Source of the DNA: an uncultured Sutterella sp. | GTDB lineage: Bacteria; Pseudomonadota; Gammaproteobacteria; Burkholderiales; Burkholderiaceae_F | Reading direction: 5' to 3' | Assembly: GCA_900754475.1 (NCBI GenBank) | Contig: CAAECY010000015.1 | Location: forward strand, 1-8,768 | Length of the DNA: 8,768 nucleotides | Part shown: positions 1 to 7,700 of the stretch, in pieces | Layout of the letters: the number at the start of each line of letters is the position of its first letter | How positions within the stretch are numbered: position 1 is the stretch's first letter | The notes under the pieces: model-generated | Told to the model about the DNA's origin: nothing | The model's database searches: none | The model's input: the letters and a program-made list of their open reading frames with translations, nothing else | Program-made: the position numbers and the translations under genes

Positions 1-16
1 CTTGGTCTGAGTAGTC

Positions 17-3000
17 GTGTTCATAGGATGCACCCGGTGGACGGGCTCCGATTATCTCACAGACCCAAAAATTCTGACATCCTCGGATCGCGGCGTGCTG
101 ACGCTTGAACACGGTCTTGACAACCAGGTTGCCAACCTCTCGAAGGTGACTGGTTCGGGTACGATCGTCCTCAAGGACACCGCCGAACTCAACACGACGG
201 GTAGCTTCACCGGGACCACGAAGGTCACGGGGGGCGACCTCTTGATCGATGCCGTCGAGGATGTGCACGCCACGGATCATGCAAGCCTTGCCATGACCTC
301 CGGCTCGATCGTGTCGACGGGCGAACACTACTTCAATTCGATCGACCTCACGGGCGGTGTTCTGAACGTGGGCACGGTCCAAGCGGGTGACGACATCGCG
401 AGCGGCGCGTTGCACGGGAAGAACGTGAACCTCGACAACGTTGAAATCAAGGTTGCCGTCGAGTCGGAACCGACCGTGAATGCCGACAACATCCTCGAAA
501 TCGACAACGTCGATGGGAAGAACACCTGGCTCGTGAAGGGTGACAAGGTTACGACCGGCAAGATCACGATCACGGGCCTTGACGACGCGAAGAAGGATTC
601 CAAGCTCATTCAGGACGGCAAGCAGGTCGGCTGGCTCCATTACGCGATCAAGCAGAATACCGACAAGGAGAATACCGACAAGGGTGTGAGCTTCAACACG
701 AAGGCCGACTCGCTCGACCTCACGGGTACCCTGAAGCTCAAGGGATCGGTCGACCAGACGGCCGACACGACGCTCGACCTTGCGGTGACGGGGTCCGACA
801 CGGGCACGATCCGCGTCGCGAAGGAAACCGTCACGATCGCGCAGGCGAACACGTACGGCGCGCTCGAGGTCGCGAAGGATGCCGAGGTTGTTCTCAACAA
901 CACCCAGACGCTCACGCAGGGCGGTCGCATCTCGGGTAATGTCAACGGTGACGCCGGCCTCCATGTCACGGGCGGCACGCTTACCGTTGACGGTATGGAT
1001 GAGAACGGCTTTGCGCTTCGCGTCGGTTCGGAAGCCACGCTCGCCTTCGAAGGTCTCAAGGGCAGCCCCGACATCTTCGCGGGTGCCGTCACGGCCGACA
1101 AGGGCTCGACGGTCTCCTTCTCGAATACGACCGGCAACTTCAATCTCGCTTCGGGGTCGGCCCGCTATTCCTTGACGAACGGCAGCTCGGTGACGTTCGA
1201 CCGCACGGTCGCCGACGGCGCCACGTTCTCGGCCGGCTCGGTTTCGGTGGAAAAGCTCTCGGACGAAAAGGGTGAAACGTGGAGCACCGCCATCTTCAAC
1301 ATCACCGGTAAGGCGGGCAAGACCGACCTCTCCGGTGTCTCGGGCGCGGGCCGCATCGTTCTCGACTACGAGCCGAGCGCCACGACCGGCACGCTCGACG
1401 TGACGGCGATCGGTGACAAGTTCACCGGTCAGCTTGCCTTCACGAACGCACTGGCGACGATCGGTACCGACGAAACTTCGACCCTCAACGACTTTGCGAC
1501 GAAGCAAGGGTCGCTCTGGGTCGGTGCGGGCTCGGTGCTCTCCGTCAACAACACGAAGGTTCCCGCTGAAGAAGGCGCTCCCGTAACGCCCAACCCCGTG
1601 AAACTTGCGGGCGACCTCACGGTTTCGGATGTTGCCGTGCTCGACTTCACGAAGGGCATCAATTCGGATTCGGATTCGGATCCGGGTGACGGCTATCTCG
1701 GGAACACCTCGGGCATCTCGGTGAATGCGATCGACATGCAGAACCACAAGCTCGTCGTGGCCGACAACGGTCCCGACGACCTCGTCACGGTTCGCGTCGA
1801 CCTCGATAGAGTCGACATCTCGAGCGGCTTCCCGTCGGGCGGTGACATCAACGGTTCGATCCTCGACCTGATGGCGGGTACGGAAACCTCTCCCGTGCTC
1901 ACGCTCATCCAGGGGATCGACGCAACCGATGAAGAGCTCAAGTCGCTCGCCTCCGACATGCGTCTTGCAAGCGACGAAACCTCGGATACGGTCGTCGAAT
2001 TCTGGCAGCCGGGCTGGGCTCCGAACGGCGCCGCCGACAAGGTGCACGTGGCGAACGTCCATGCGGGCGTGCGACTCGTGGCCGATACGGAAAACAACGG
2101 CATTGCCGTCGGTGCGGGCATCACGCAGATTGACATCCTCTCGGGCGCCACGCTCCGCATGGACGCCTCGGTCTCGACGGGCGGTGCCACCGACGTGGAC
2201 GCTTCGATTACGGGTGAGGACGACAAGGTCAAGGTGCTCGTGACAAACAACCTCAGGACCGCTCCCACGGAAGGCGTCAAGTTCCTCGCCGAAAACACCT
2301 ACACGGGTGAAACCGTGATCGACCTCGGTGCGAAGGCGGTTGCGGGCCACGCGAGCGCGTTTGCTTCGAGCAAGGTCGTTCGCGTCGGTACGATGGAAAA
2401 AGACCAGAACGGCAACCCCCTCACCGCCGAATCGACCCTTGTGCTTGAAACGGCCCAGGTGAAGGGCAGCGCCTACGTGAACGCCGTCAAGATGAAGGCG
2501 ATCGAACTCGGCGCGAACGGCAACCTGGTGATCGCGAACGGGAACGACCTGCTCCTGACGGGCTCGGGTACGTCGACCTTCGCCGACGGTGCGACCGTGA
2601 CGGGCGACACGTCGACCTCGATCGGTCTTGCTGACGGGAATCTCAACATCGTCAACCTCGACACCCTCTCGGGCTTCAAGGGCGACTTCCGCGTCAACAC
2701 GGGTGCGTCGGTCAACTTCTCGGTGGCGGACGATCAGGACTACACCTGGTCGCATGACGTTCTTCGTTACACCGACGAAAACGCGCGTGCGGTCGGTGCG
2801 GGCGAATTCGTGAAGTCGGGTACCGGCACGCTTGTGATCGGCTCCAAGACGAACGAAACTATGCCCGACCTCTCCGGCATGAACCTCGTCGTGGCCGAAG
2901 GGAAGACGGAACTCAACAACGCCACGCTCCTCGGACTCACGACCCGCGCCGGTACGGCCGTTGAGGTGGACGGCATCTTCACGACGGTCAACCTCACGGC

Positions 3001-4330
3001 GGACAAGGACAGCGTCTTCAAGCTCGACGTCGAAACGGGCAAGACCGTTGCCGTGAAGGAAGGCGAAACCGCAGCGAAGAAGCCGGTTTGGGGGCTGGGC
3101 GAGCGCGGCGACGGCATCCGCGTGACGGGTACCGCTTCGGGTACGTTGAACCTTGCCGTGACGCCGGCACATCTCGACCGCGGTGCGGAAGAAAGCATCC
3201 AGCTCGTGGATGCGAACCGTGCGGGCGAAGGCTTCACCGTGAATCTCGTCGACGCGACGGGTGCGAAGCTCGAAGCCCTGACGGCGGGCGCCTACGACTA
3301 CACGCTCGTTCGCAAGGACGACGCTCAGAACGGCACCGACGTGTTCCTTTCGAGCATCGCGGGTGAGGACGACGTTCGCAACACGACCGTGAATGCGGGT
3401 TCGTACTTGGGGGTCGCGGCCGCCGCGCAGCTCTTCGACATTTCGCTCCACGACCGCATGAGCAACCGCTCGTGGTTGACGGCGAACGCCGACGGGTCGA
3501 TTGCGGCGAGCTTCTGGATGCTCGAAACCGTCTCGAACGAACGCTACGGCGATTCGACGGGCCAGATCGACGTTCACGATACGGCTTCGACCACCACGGT
3601 GGGCTCCGACATCCTCTCGGGCCTCGCCGCGGGCGGCACGTGGTATGCGGGGGCGATGTTCTCGTACGCGACCGAAGACACGAAGAGCCGTTCGAACCGT
3701 ACGGCGCTCGACTCGCGCGCGGATACGGATGCGTGGGCGGCGGGCCTCTATGCGGGCTGGCAGCTTAACGGCGCCGACCGCACGGGTCCGTACGTCGACG
3801 GTTGGGTCCTCTGGACCGACGCCGAAAGCGACGTGAAGGGCGGGAACGTCTCCGAAACGGTGGACGGGAACGGCCTTTCCGCCTCGATCGAAGCGGGCTG
3901 GGGCTTCAAGGCCCTTTCCTACAACGCGCACGGTCAGGCGGGCGACATCTACGTCGAACCGCACGTCTCCGTCACGTGGTTCGGTTACGAAGCGGACGAC
4001 GTCTCGAACGACGTTCACGACGTGACCTTCGAAGGGAAGGACAACATCCGCACGAAGTTGGGTGTGAAGACCTACGCCTTCGGGAAGACGACGGGCGGGT
4101 TCTCCCCCTACGTCGAACTCAACTGGATCCACAACACCGAAACCTACGGCGTCACGATGTCGGGGGTTACGGTCGACCAGGTGGGTGCCGAAAACCAGGG
4201 TGAAGTCCGTGCGGGTGCCGATTGGCGCATCAACGACGCCTTCAGCATCTGGGGTCACTTCGGCATCACGTCGGGTTCCGACGGGTACTCGAACCGCGAA
4301 GGTTCGTTGGGGGTGCGCTATCGCTTCTGA
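17..4330 (+). CDS. Autotransporter (type Va), beta-helical passenger plus outer-membrane barrel; 5' end missing or broken
   Basis: This encodes a surface autotransporter: a long passenger is exported through, or displayed by, its own C-terminal barrel in the outer membrane. Residues 1 to about 1125 are low-complexity Ser/Thr/Gly/Asp/Val repeats typical of a right-handed beta-helix. They include autotransporter-associated strand repeats around residues 759-766 (ENTYTGET) and 931-942 (FVKSGTGTLVIG). The barrel starts near HDRMSNRSWL (residue 1145) and ends in GVRYRF, the terminal-Phe beta-signal read by the BAM complex. Apart from Cys5 I see no cysteine, as usual for autotransporters. The GTG at 17 is only the first possible start after an in-frame TGA (8-10). 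It has no convincing ribosome binding site and no signal peptide follows, so the true gene probably began upstream and is truncated, frameshifted or interrupted. Passenger function (adhesin, protease or other) cannot be told; I see no catalytic motif. The barrel call is very secure, the start is not. Confidence 0.93.
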   Translation: MFIGCTRWTGSDYLTDPKILTSSDRGVLTLEHGLDNQVANLSKVTGSGTIVLKDTAELNTTGSFTGTTKVTGGDLLIDAVEDVHATDHASLAMTSGSIVSTGEHYFNSIDLTGGVLNVGTVQAGDDIASGALHGKNVNLDNVEIKVAVESEPTVNADNILEIDNVDGKNTWLVKGDKVTTGKITITGLDDAKKDSKLIQDGKQVGWLHYAIKQNTDKENTDKGVSFNTKADSLDLTGTLKLKGSVDQTADTTLDLAVTGSDTGTIRVAKETVTIAQANTYGALEVAKDAEVVLNNTQTLTQGGRISGNVNGDAGLHVTGGTLTVDGMDENGFALRVGSEATLAFEGLKGSPDIFAGAVTADKGSTVSFSNTTGNFNLASGSARYSLTNGSSVTFDRTVADGATFSAGSVSVEKLSDEKGETWSTAIFNITGKAGKTDLSGVSGAGRIVLDYEPSATTGTLDVTAIGDKFTGQLAFTNALATIGTDETSTLNDFATKQGSLWVGAGSVLSVNNTKVPAEEGAPVTPNPVKLAGDLTVSDVAVLDFTKGINSDSDSDPGDGYLGNTSGISVNAIDMQNHKLVVADNGPDDLVTVRVDLDRVDISSGFPSGGDINGSILDLMAGTETSPVLTLIQGIDATDEELKSLASDMRLASDETSDTVVEFWQPGWAPNGAADKVHVANVHAGVRLVADTENNGIAVGAGITQIDILSGATLRMDASVSTGGATDVDASITGEDDKVKVLVTNNLRTAPTEGVKFLAENTYTGETVIDLGAKAVAGHASAFASSKVVRVGTMEKDQNGNPLTAESTLVLETAQVKGSAYVNAVKMKAIELGANGNLVIANGNDLLLTGSGTSTFADGATVTGDTSTSIGLADGNLNIVNLDTLSGFKGDFRVNTGASVNFSVADDQDYTWSHDVLRYTDENARAVGAGEFVKSGTGTLVIGSKTNETMPDLSGMNLVVAEGKTELNNATLLGLTTRAGTAVEVDGIFTTVNLTADKDSVFKLDVETGKTVAVKEGETAAKKPVWGLGERGDGIRVTGTASGTLNLAVTPAHLDRGAEESIQLVDANRAGEGFTVNLVDATGAKLEALTAGAYDYTLVRKDDAQNGTDVFLSSIAGEDDVRNTTVNAGSYLGVAAAAQLFDISLHDRMSNRSWLTANADGSIAASFWMLETVSNERYGDSTGQIDVHDTASTTTVGSDILSGLAAGGTWYAGAMFSYATEDTKSRSNRTALDSRADTDAWAAGLYAGWQLNGADRTGPYVDGWVLWTDAESDVKGGNVSETVDGNGLSASIEAGWGFKALSYNAHGQAGDIYVEPHVSVTWFGYEADDVSNDVHDVTFEGKDNIRTKLGVKTYAFGKTTGGFSPYVELNWIHNTETYGVTMSGVTVDQVGAENQGEVRAGADWRINDAFSIWGHFGITSGSDGYSNREGSLGVRYRF
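654..683 (+). repeat. 15-bp perfect tandem duplication inside the autotransporter passenger
   Basis: The unit AGAATACCGACAAGG occurs twice head to tail with no mismatch. It encodes NTDKE then NTDKG (residues 214-223). Because the unit is a multiple of three, gain or loss of a copy keeps the frame. Identity at the DNA level, not just in the protein, suggests a recent slippage duplication. Confidence 0.9.
1663..1680 (+). repeat. Hexanucleotide tandem repeat (TTCGGA)x3
   Basis: Three perfect copies of TTCGGA encode the Ser-Asp run SDSDSD from residue 550, followed by PGDG. Six-base units change length without changing frame. The run may be a flexible or calcium-binding-like loop between beta-helix turns, but that is only a guess. 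Confidence 0.85.
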
Positions 4331-4346
4331 CGGTAAGCCTCTGAAT

Positions 4347-4361
4347 GCACCTTGACGGTGC
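4347..4361 (+). other. Short hairpin just after the autotransporter stop codon
   Basis: GCACC and GGTGC form a perfect 5-bp stem around the loop TTGAC. It lies 17 bases after the TGA stop and a few bases before the main terminator stem. It has no T-run of its own, so it is probably accessory or incidental. Confidence 0.35.
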
Positions 4362-4368
4362 TTCGTGA

Positions 4369-4422
4369 GCGGTCGGTCTTTCGTGCGTTGTGTAACACGC
4401 GCGGGAGGCCGGCCGCTTTTTT
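4369..4422 (+). terminator. Rho-independent terminator of the autotransporter gene
   Basis: The outer stem GCGGTCGG (4369-4376) pairs with CCGGCCGC (4409-4416), with one G-U pair. Inside it, CGTGCGT pairs with ACGCGCG (one G-U pair) in a second stem. Six T residues (4417-4422) follow directly. It begins about 39 nt after the stop codon and faces the plus strand only; on the minus strand no T-run follows the hairpin. Confidence 0.88.
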
Positions 4423-4498
4423 GTGCCTCTCAAACGGCCACGACGGAGCTTCGGCGTGATGACGTCGGGGCGGCGGCCGGGGCTTCGTGCGGAAGGCG

Positions 4499-4672
4499 TC
4501 AGAACCGCCACCAGCGGTAAAGAACCCAAAGCCCGAGTCCCGCCAAGACGGCAAGGAGGACCAAGAGGTTCTTTCCCAGGTGCTCGAACCAATCGAGAAG
4601 CCACGGAAGGCCGCCGAAGACGACGCCCAAGACCGCGAGCAAAAGAGCGACTGCGAGAAGACCGTTGGTCAT
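4499..4672 (-). CDS. Small two-helix membrane protein, 57 residues, unrecognised
   Basis: This reads from an ATG at 4672 to a TGA at 4499-4501. The protein starts MTNGLLAVALLLAVLG and ends VLYRWWRF. Two hydrophobic segments (about residues 4-26 and 35-51) flank a short polar turn containing DWFEHLGKN, so it should form a helical hairpin in the inner membrane. The Arg-rich tail would favour a cytoplasmic C-terminus. Coding support is the almost uninterrupted hydrophobic pattern, Trp placement near helix ends, and G/C-rich third positions like the neighbours. The overlapping frames on both strands give Arg/Pro/Lys-rich nonsense instead. No in-frame ATG, GTG or TTG lies upstream before the end of the large gene, so this start is the only one. 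The Shine-Dalgarno is poor. It follows the large TPR/SUKH gene on the same strand after 86 nt containing a hairpin. I do not recognise a family and can assign no function. Confidence 0.72.
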   Translation of the reverse strand: MTNGLLAVALLLAVLGVVFGGLPWLLDWFEHLGKNLLVLLAVLAGLGLWVLYRWWRF

Positions 4673-4686
4673 GATTTCGGGAAGTT

Positions 4687-4715
4687 CGGAAGCGAAGAAG
4701 AGAAGAAGCGAAGGC
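4687..4715. repeat. Perfect 29-nt mirror repeat, purine-rich on the plus strand
   Basis: Read on the plus strand, the bases are symmetric around A4701, same-strand mirror rather than inverted. Each arm is 14 nt with no mismatch, and the core AAGAAGAGAAGAA is pure purine. It sits in the 86-nt spacer between two minus-strand genes and overlaps the first three bases of the adjoining hairpin. Homopurine/homopyrimidine mirrors are the classical sequence for intramolecular triplex DNA, although a C at two positions in each arm weakens that. Confidence 0.8.
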
Positions 4716-4735
4716 GGGTCCGCCGCGGACCCGCC
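4690..4735 (-). terminator. GC hairpin with pyrimidine tract downstream of the large gene (terminator or attenuator)
   Basis: Positions 4713-4735 form a near-perfect palindrome: GGCGGGTCC and GGACCCGCC pair as 9 bp around GCGGC (11 bp if the loop closes further). On the minus strand it is followed by a T/C-rich stretch (4692-4712) rather than a pure T-run. It starts 23 bases after the stop codon of the large gene. The imperfect T-tract suggests partial termination, which would lower expression of the 57-residue gene downstream. On the plus strand no T-run follows it. Confidence 0.6.
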
Positions 4736-4758
4736 CTCATGGGTGACGTGTTGTCGGA

Positions 4759-7700
4759 TCAGGCGGCGGGCATCCCGTTCCCGTACGCGATCTTGAGGGT
4801 CATGCCGGGGAGGGCCGCGCCTTCGGAAAGCGTGATGGCGTGCTTGTCATCCTCCGAGAAACCGATGGTTTGGCCGTCTTCGAGCGTTTGGCCGCACTCG
4901 AGAACGTAGGAGGCCATCGACGAAACGAACTCCCAAAGCTCGCGCGCTTCGACACCGTCAGCATCCAACACCTCGATCTCGCGCCGCCCGAAGGATTCCA
5001 TCCCGTAGGTGTAAGCGCGCAGTCCCCCGTCCTCGGCGTAAAGGCCGAACCAGATCCAGGCGTGCACGGGCAGGGCGTCGTCGTTCATCGCCTCGGCCGC
5101 CTTCCGGTAGAAGTCGGGCTCGAAAACGACGCCGCTCGTGTAGATGCCCGTCACGTCGCGCTGCCGGCTGCAGGCGTCCATGAGTTTGACGAAGAGCTTC
5201 CCTCGCTCGATCGGATCGTCGTCTCCGCCGCAGACCGCAACCATGACGTGCGCGGCGTGCTTCTTGGCGACCTCTACGGCCTCGGGCCACATCCAGTTGT
5301 TTTCCGCGTTCTTTTCGGCCTCGTGGTCCGGAATGGGGAAGGGCATGAGGCTCAGGGCTACCAAGCGTTCGCCCAGGTTGAAGACCAACGCATCGTCGCG
5401 CTCTTCTTCGTTGGGGTCGGGCTCCGGCACGGTGATGTCCCAGAGGTCCTTCAGGTCGCGAACGAGCTGCGCTTTGTCCCAACGGGCTTTGGATAGGAGC
5501 GCGAACCCGAGAAACGGCCCGCACCCGGGCTCGTCCTTCGCGTCCTTCGCGTCGTCGTTTTCGTTGTCGGCCGCGTCGCCCTTGTTCTCTTCCTCGTCTG
5601 TTTCTTCGAAAACGGCGTCGTTCTGAAGACCGCGAACGAACTCCTCGAAGCTGTCGGCCAAATGCGTGATTCGGTAGTCCAGCTCCTGGTCGACGTGTAC
5701 AACGGCGGGTTCGCCCTCCGGTCCGCACGCGCGATAGTCCAGAAAGATCATGTCGTGCCCGGCACTCGGGCAGTCGCAAACGGCCACACCGATCGGCGGG
5801 TACCCCCATTCGCTCGTCATGAATCGGCTGCCCAGGCTGCCACCGAGGGAATAGGCTTTGTCGCGTCCGATGCCGTAGATGCCGGTGATCGCTACGTGGT
5901 CTTCGGCCCAGCTCGTCGGTTCGTCGGTCGGAAAGCACGTGTTGACGGGAATCCCGCCGTTATGCCGCTTCATAAGCCAGACGTACGAGGCCGGCAGTTT
6001 ATAGCCGAGCTCTCTTTCGATTTCGGCGATCAGCTCGTCGGACGGCTCGGCACTCACGTATTCCTTCTTCGCGTACTCGGAATCGTCCCAGAAGTTCGTG
6101 AAGTCGAAACCTTCAAAGGGCGTGGCCCCGGGCGTGAACTTCGTCTTTCCGGCCCGACGCAACCGACGACGGATCTTGCGGGTACATTCTTCGATCACCA
6201 TGGGCGCGCACTCATCCCGAGGATCGAGCTCCGCCCAACGTTGGGCGTAGGAAACGGCCTTTTCCTCTTGGTCGGTCATATATTGGTAGCCGTAGGCCAT
6301 GCGCATGTGCCACTCGGCTTTGTCAACGCCTTCCGCACGAACGGATTCCAGAACGTCCACGGCACGCTTGAGGGCGGCCTGCGCCTCGTCCTGCGGCGAT
6401 CCTTCCTGGCGGTCTCCGAGGACGGCGTAGTTTTCCAAGGCCCGGGCCAAAGCGTAGGCGGTTCGGTAATTCCGCTGATCCTCGGGGACGGACTCCAGAG
6501 CCCGTATGCATGACGAGAAATCGTCCGCATCGTTCCATTTTTCAATTTGAGCGAAGAACGCTTCGGCTGTTTCGGGCGAGTATGTCGATGTTTCCGCTTT
6601 CGATGACCCCTGCGCGGTCGCCTCTGCACCCGAAGCCTTCGACGCGACCGTTTCCGAACGGTCTTCCTCGTCGGGTTTCTCGTTCGGGTCGACTTCCGGT
6701 TCGTCTTCCGGATCGGTGCTCCGAGGCGTCTTGAGGGCGATCGTGCCCGCATCGCGGCGGAAAACGTGGAAGTTCGCCCATTCGACGGGCGAGGCGTCGA
6801 AGAAGGCTTTGGCCTTCTCGATGAAGGCGCGCATGTCCCAGGCGATGAAGTCGACGTAGCCGCAGGCGGTGCCCGTGGCGCCGCCCGTGAGCGTTGCAAG
6901 TTCCGGCCCGTCGCCTTTCGAAAGCGCCTCTTCGAGTCGGTCGCGGAAGTTGAAAATCCGCTCGCTTTGGTCTTCGCCGAAGAATCCGTCAAGCGGATAG
7001 ATGAAAAAGCCTGCTACGGCGCCGTCGTCAAGGAGCGCATCCGTGAAGTCCGTCTCGCCCCCGAGGTAGTCGTTGATGAGGGCGGGGCACGTGGTTGAGC
7101 CTGCCATGACGTCCAAACGCCAATCCGCGTCGGGGTCCTCGCTCGGCTTACATTGGTAGCACAGTGCCGTATCGAGATACCGTGCGGGATCGGGGTCGAG
7201 ATCGAACCCGTCGGCTTCGAGTTTGGCGGGAAGGTCTTCGAGCAGCATCCCGGGCTCTGCGAGCGGTCGATCGAGAACCTCAAGCGAGTCGACGAAGCGC
7301 ATGTGCGGAATTTCGCCGAGGATTTGGTCGATGAGCGTCGCCACGGCCCAATAGGCCTTCCCTTCCTCGTTTTCGAGGACGGGAAGGAGCTTCTCGCAGT
7401 AGGCTTTGAGGCTGATGCGTCCTTCGCCCGTTTTCTCAACCCGGACGCGAACGTCGCTTCCGGAAATGTCGAAGTCTTCGGTGCGCAACCCCGCGTCCTT
7501 CGCGCGCTGTCGCCCGACGAGGATGCTCCAGTTTTCGAGCACCGACGCGGGCGCATGCTCGCGGAAGTACACGAGTTCGAAAAGCTTGACCTTGTCGCCC
7601 TGAGGACTCAGGATCACCTCGTGCCTGTGCTCGTTGACGCCGATCTCAAAGGCGACGTCGTCGAACGCGATCTCGAAAATCTCCCCGAACCGTTCGACGA

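Noticed and set aside
640..1143. Minus-strand open frame of 167 codons (and similar ones at 1693-2298 and 2767-3237)
   Set aside because: They are Ser/Val/Pro-rich shadows of the autotransporter passenger caused by its biased codons.
4266..4604. Minus-strand open frame of 112 codons overlapping the autotransporter 3' end and its terminator
   Set aside because: It is Arg/Pro-rich, spans a strong terminator and competes with the far more protein-like 57-residue frame.
4487..4909. Plus-strand open frame of 140 codons crossing the spacer and the 3' end of the large gene
   Set aside because: The product is Lys/Glu/Arg/Pro-rich without structure and is antisense to both the small membrane gene and the large gene; it also crosses the hairpin.
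4840..5496. Plus-strand open frame of 218 codons
   Set aside because: It is antisense to the DUF4261 domain, whose motifs are clear on the minus strand.
5662..6513. Plus-strand open frame of 283 codons
   Set aside because: It lies wholly opposite the SUKH and second TPR region of the real gene and its composition is typical of an antisense frame.
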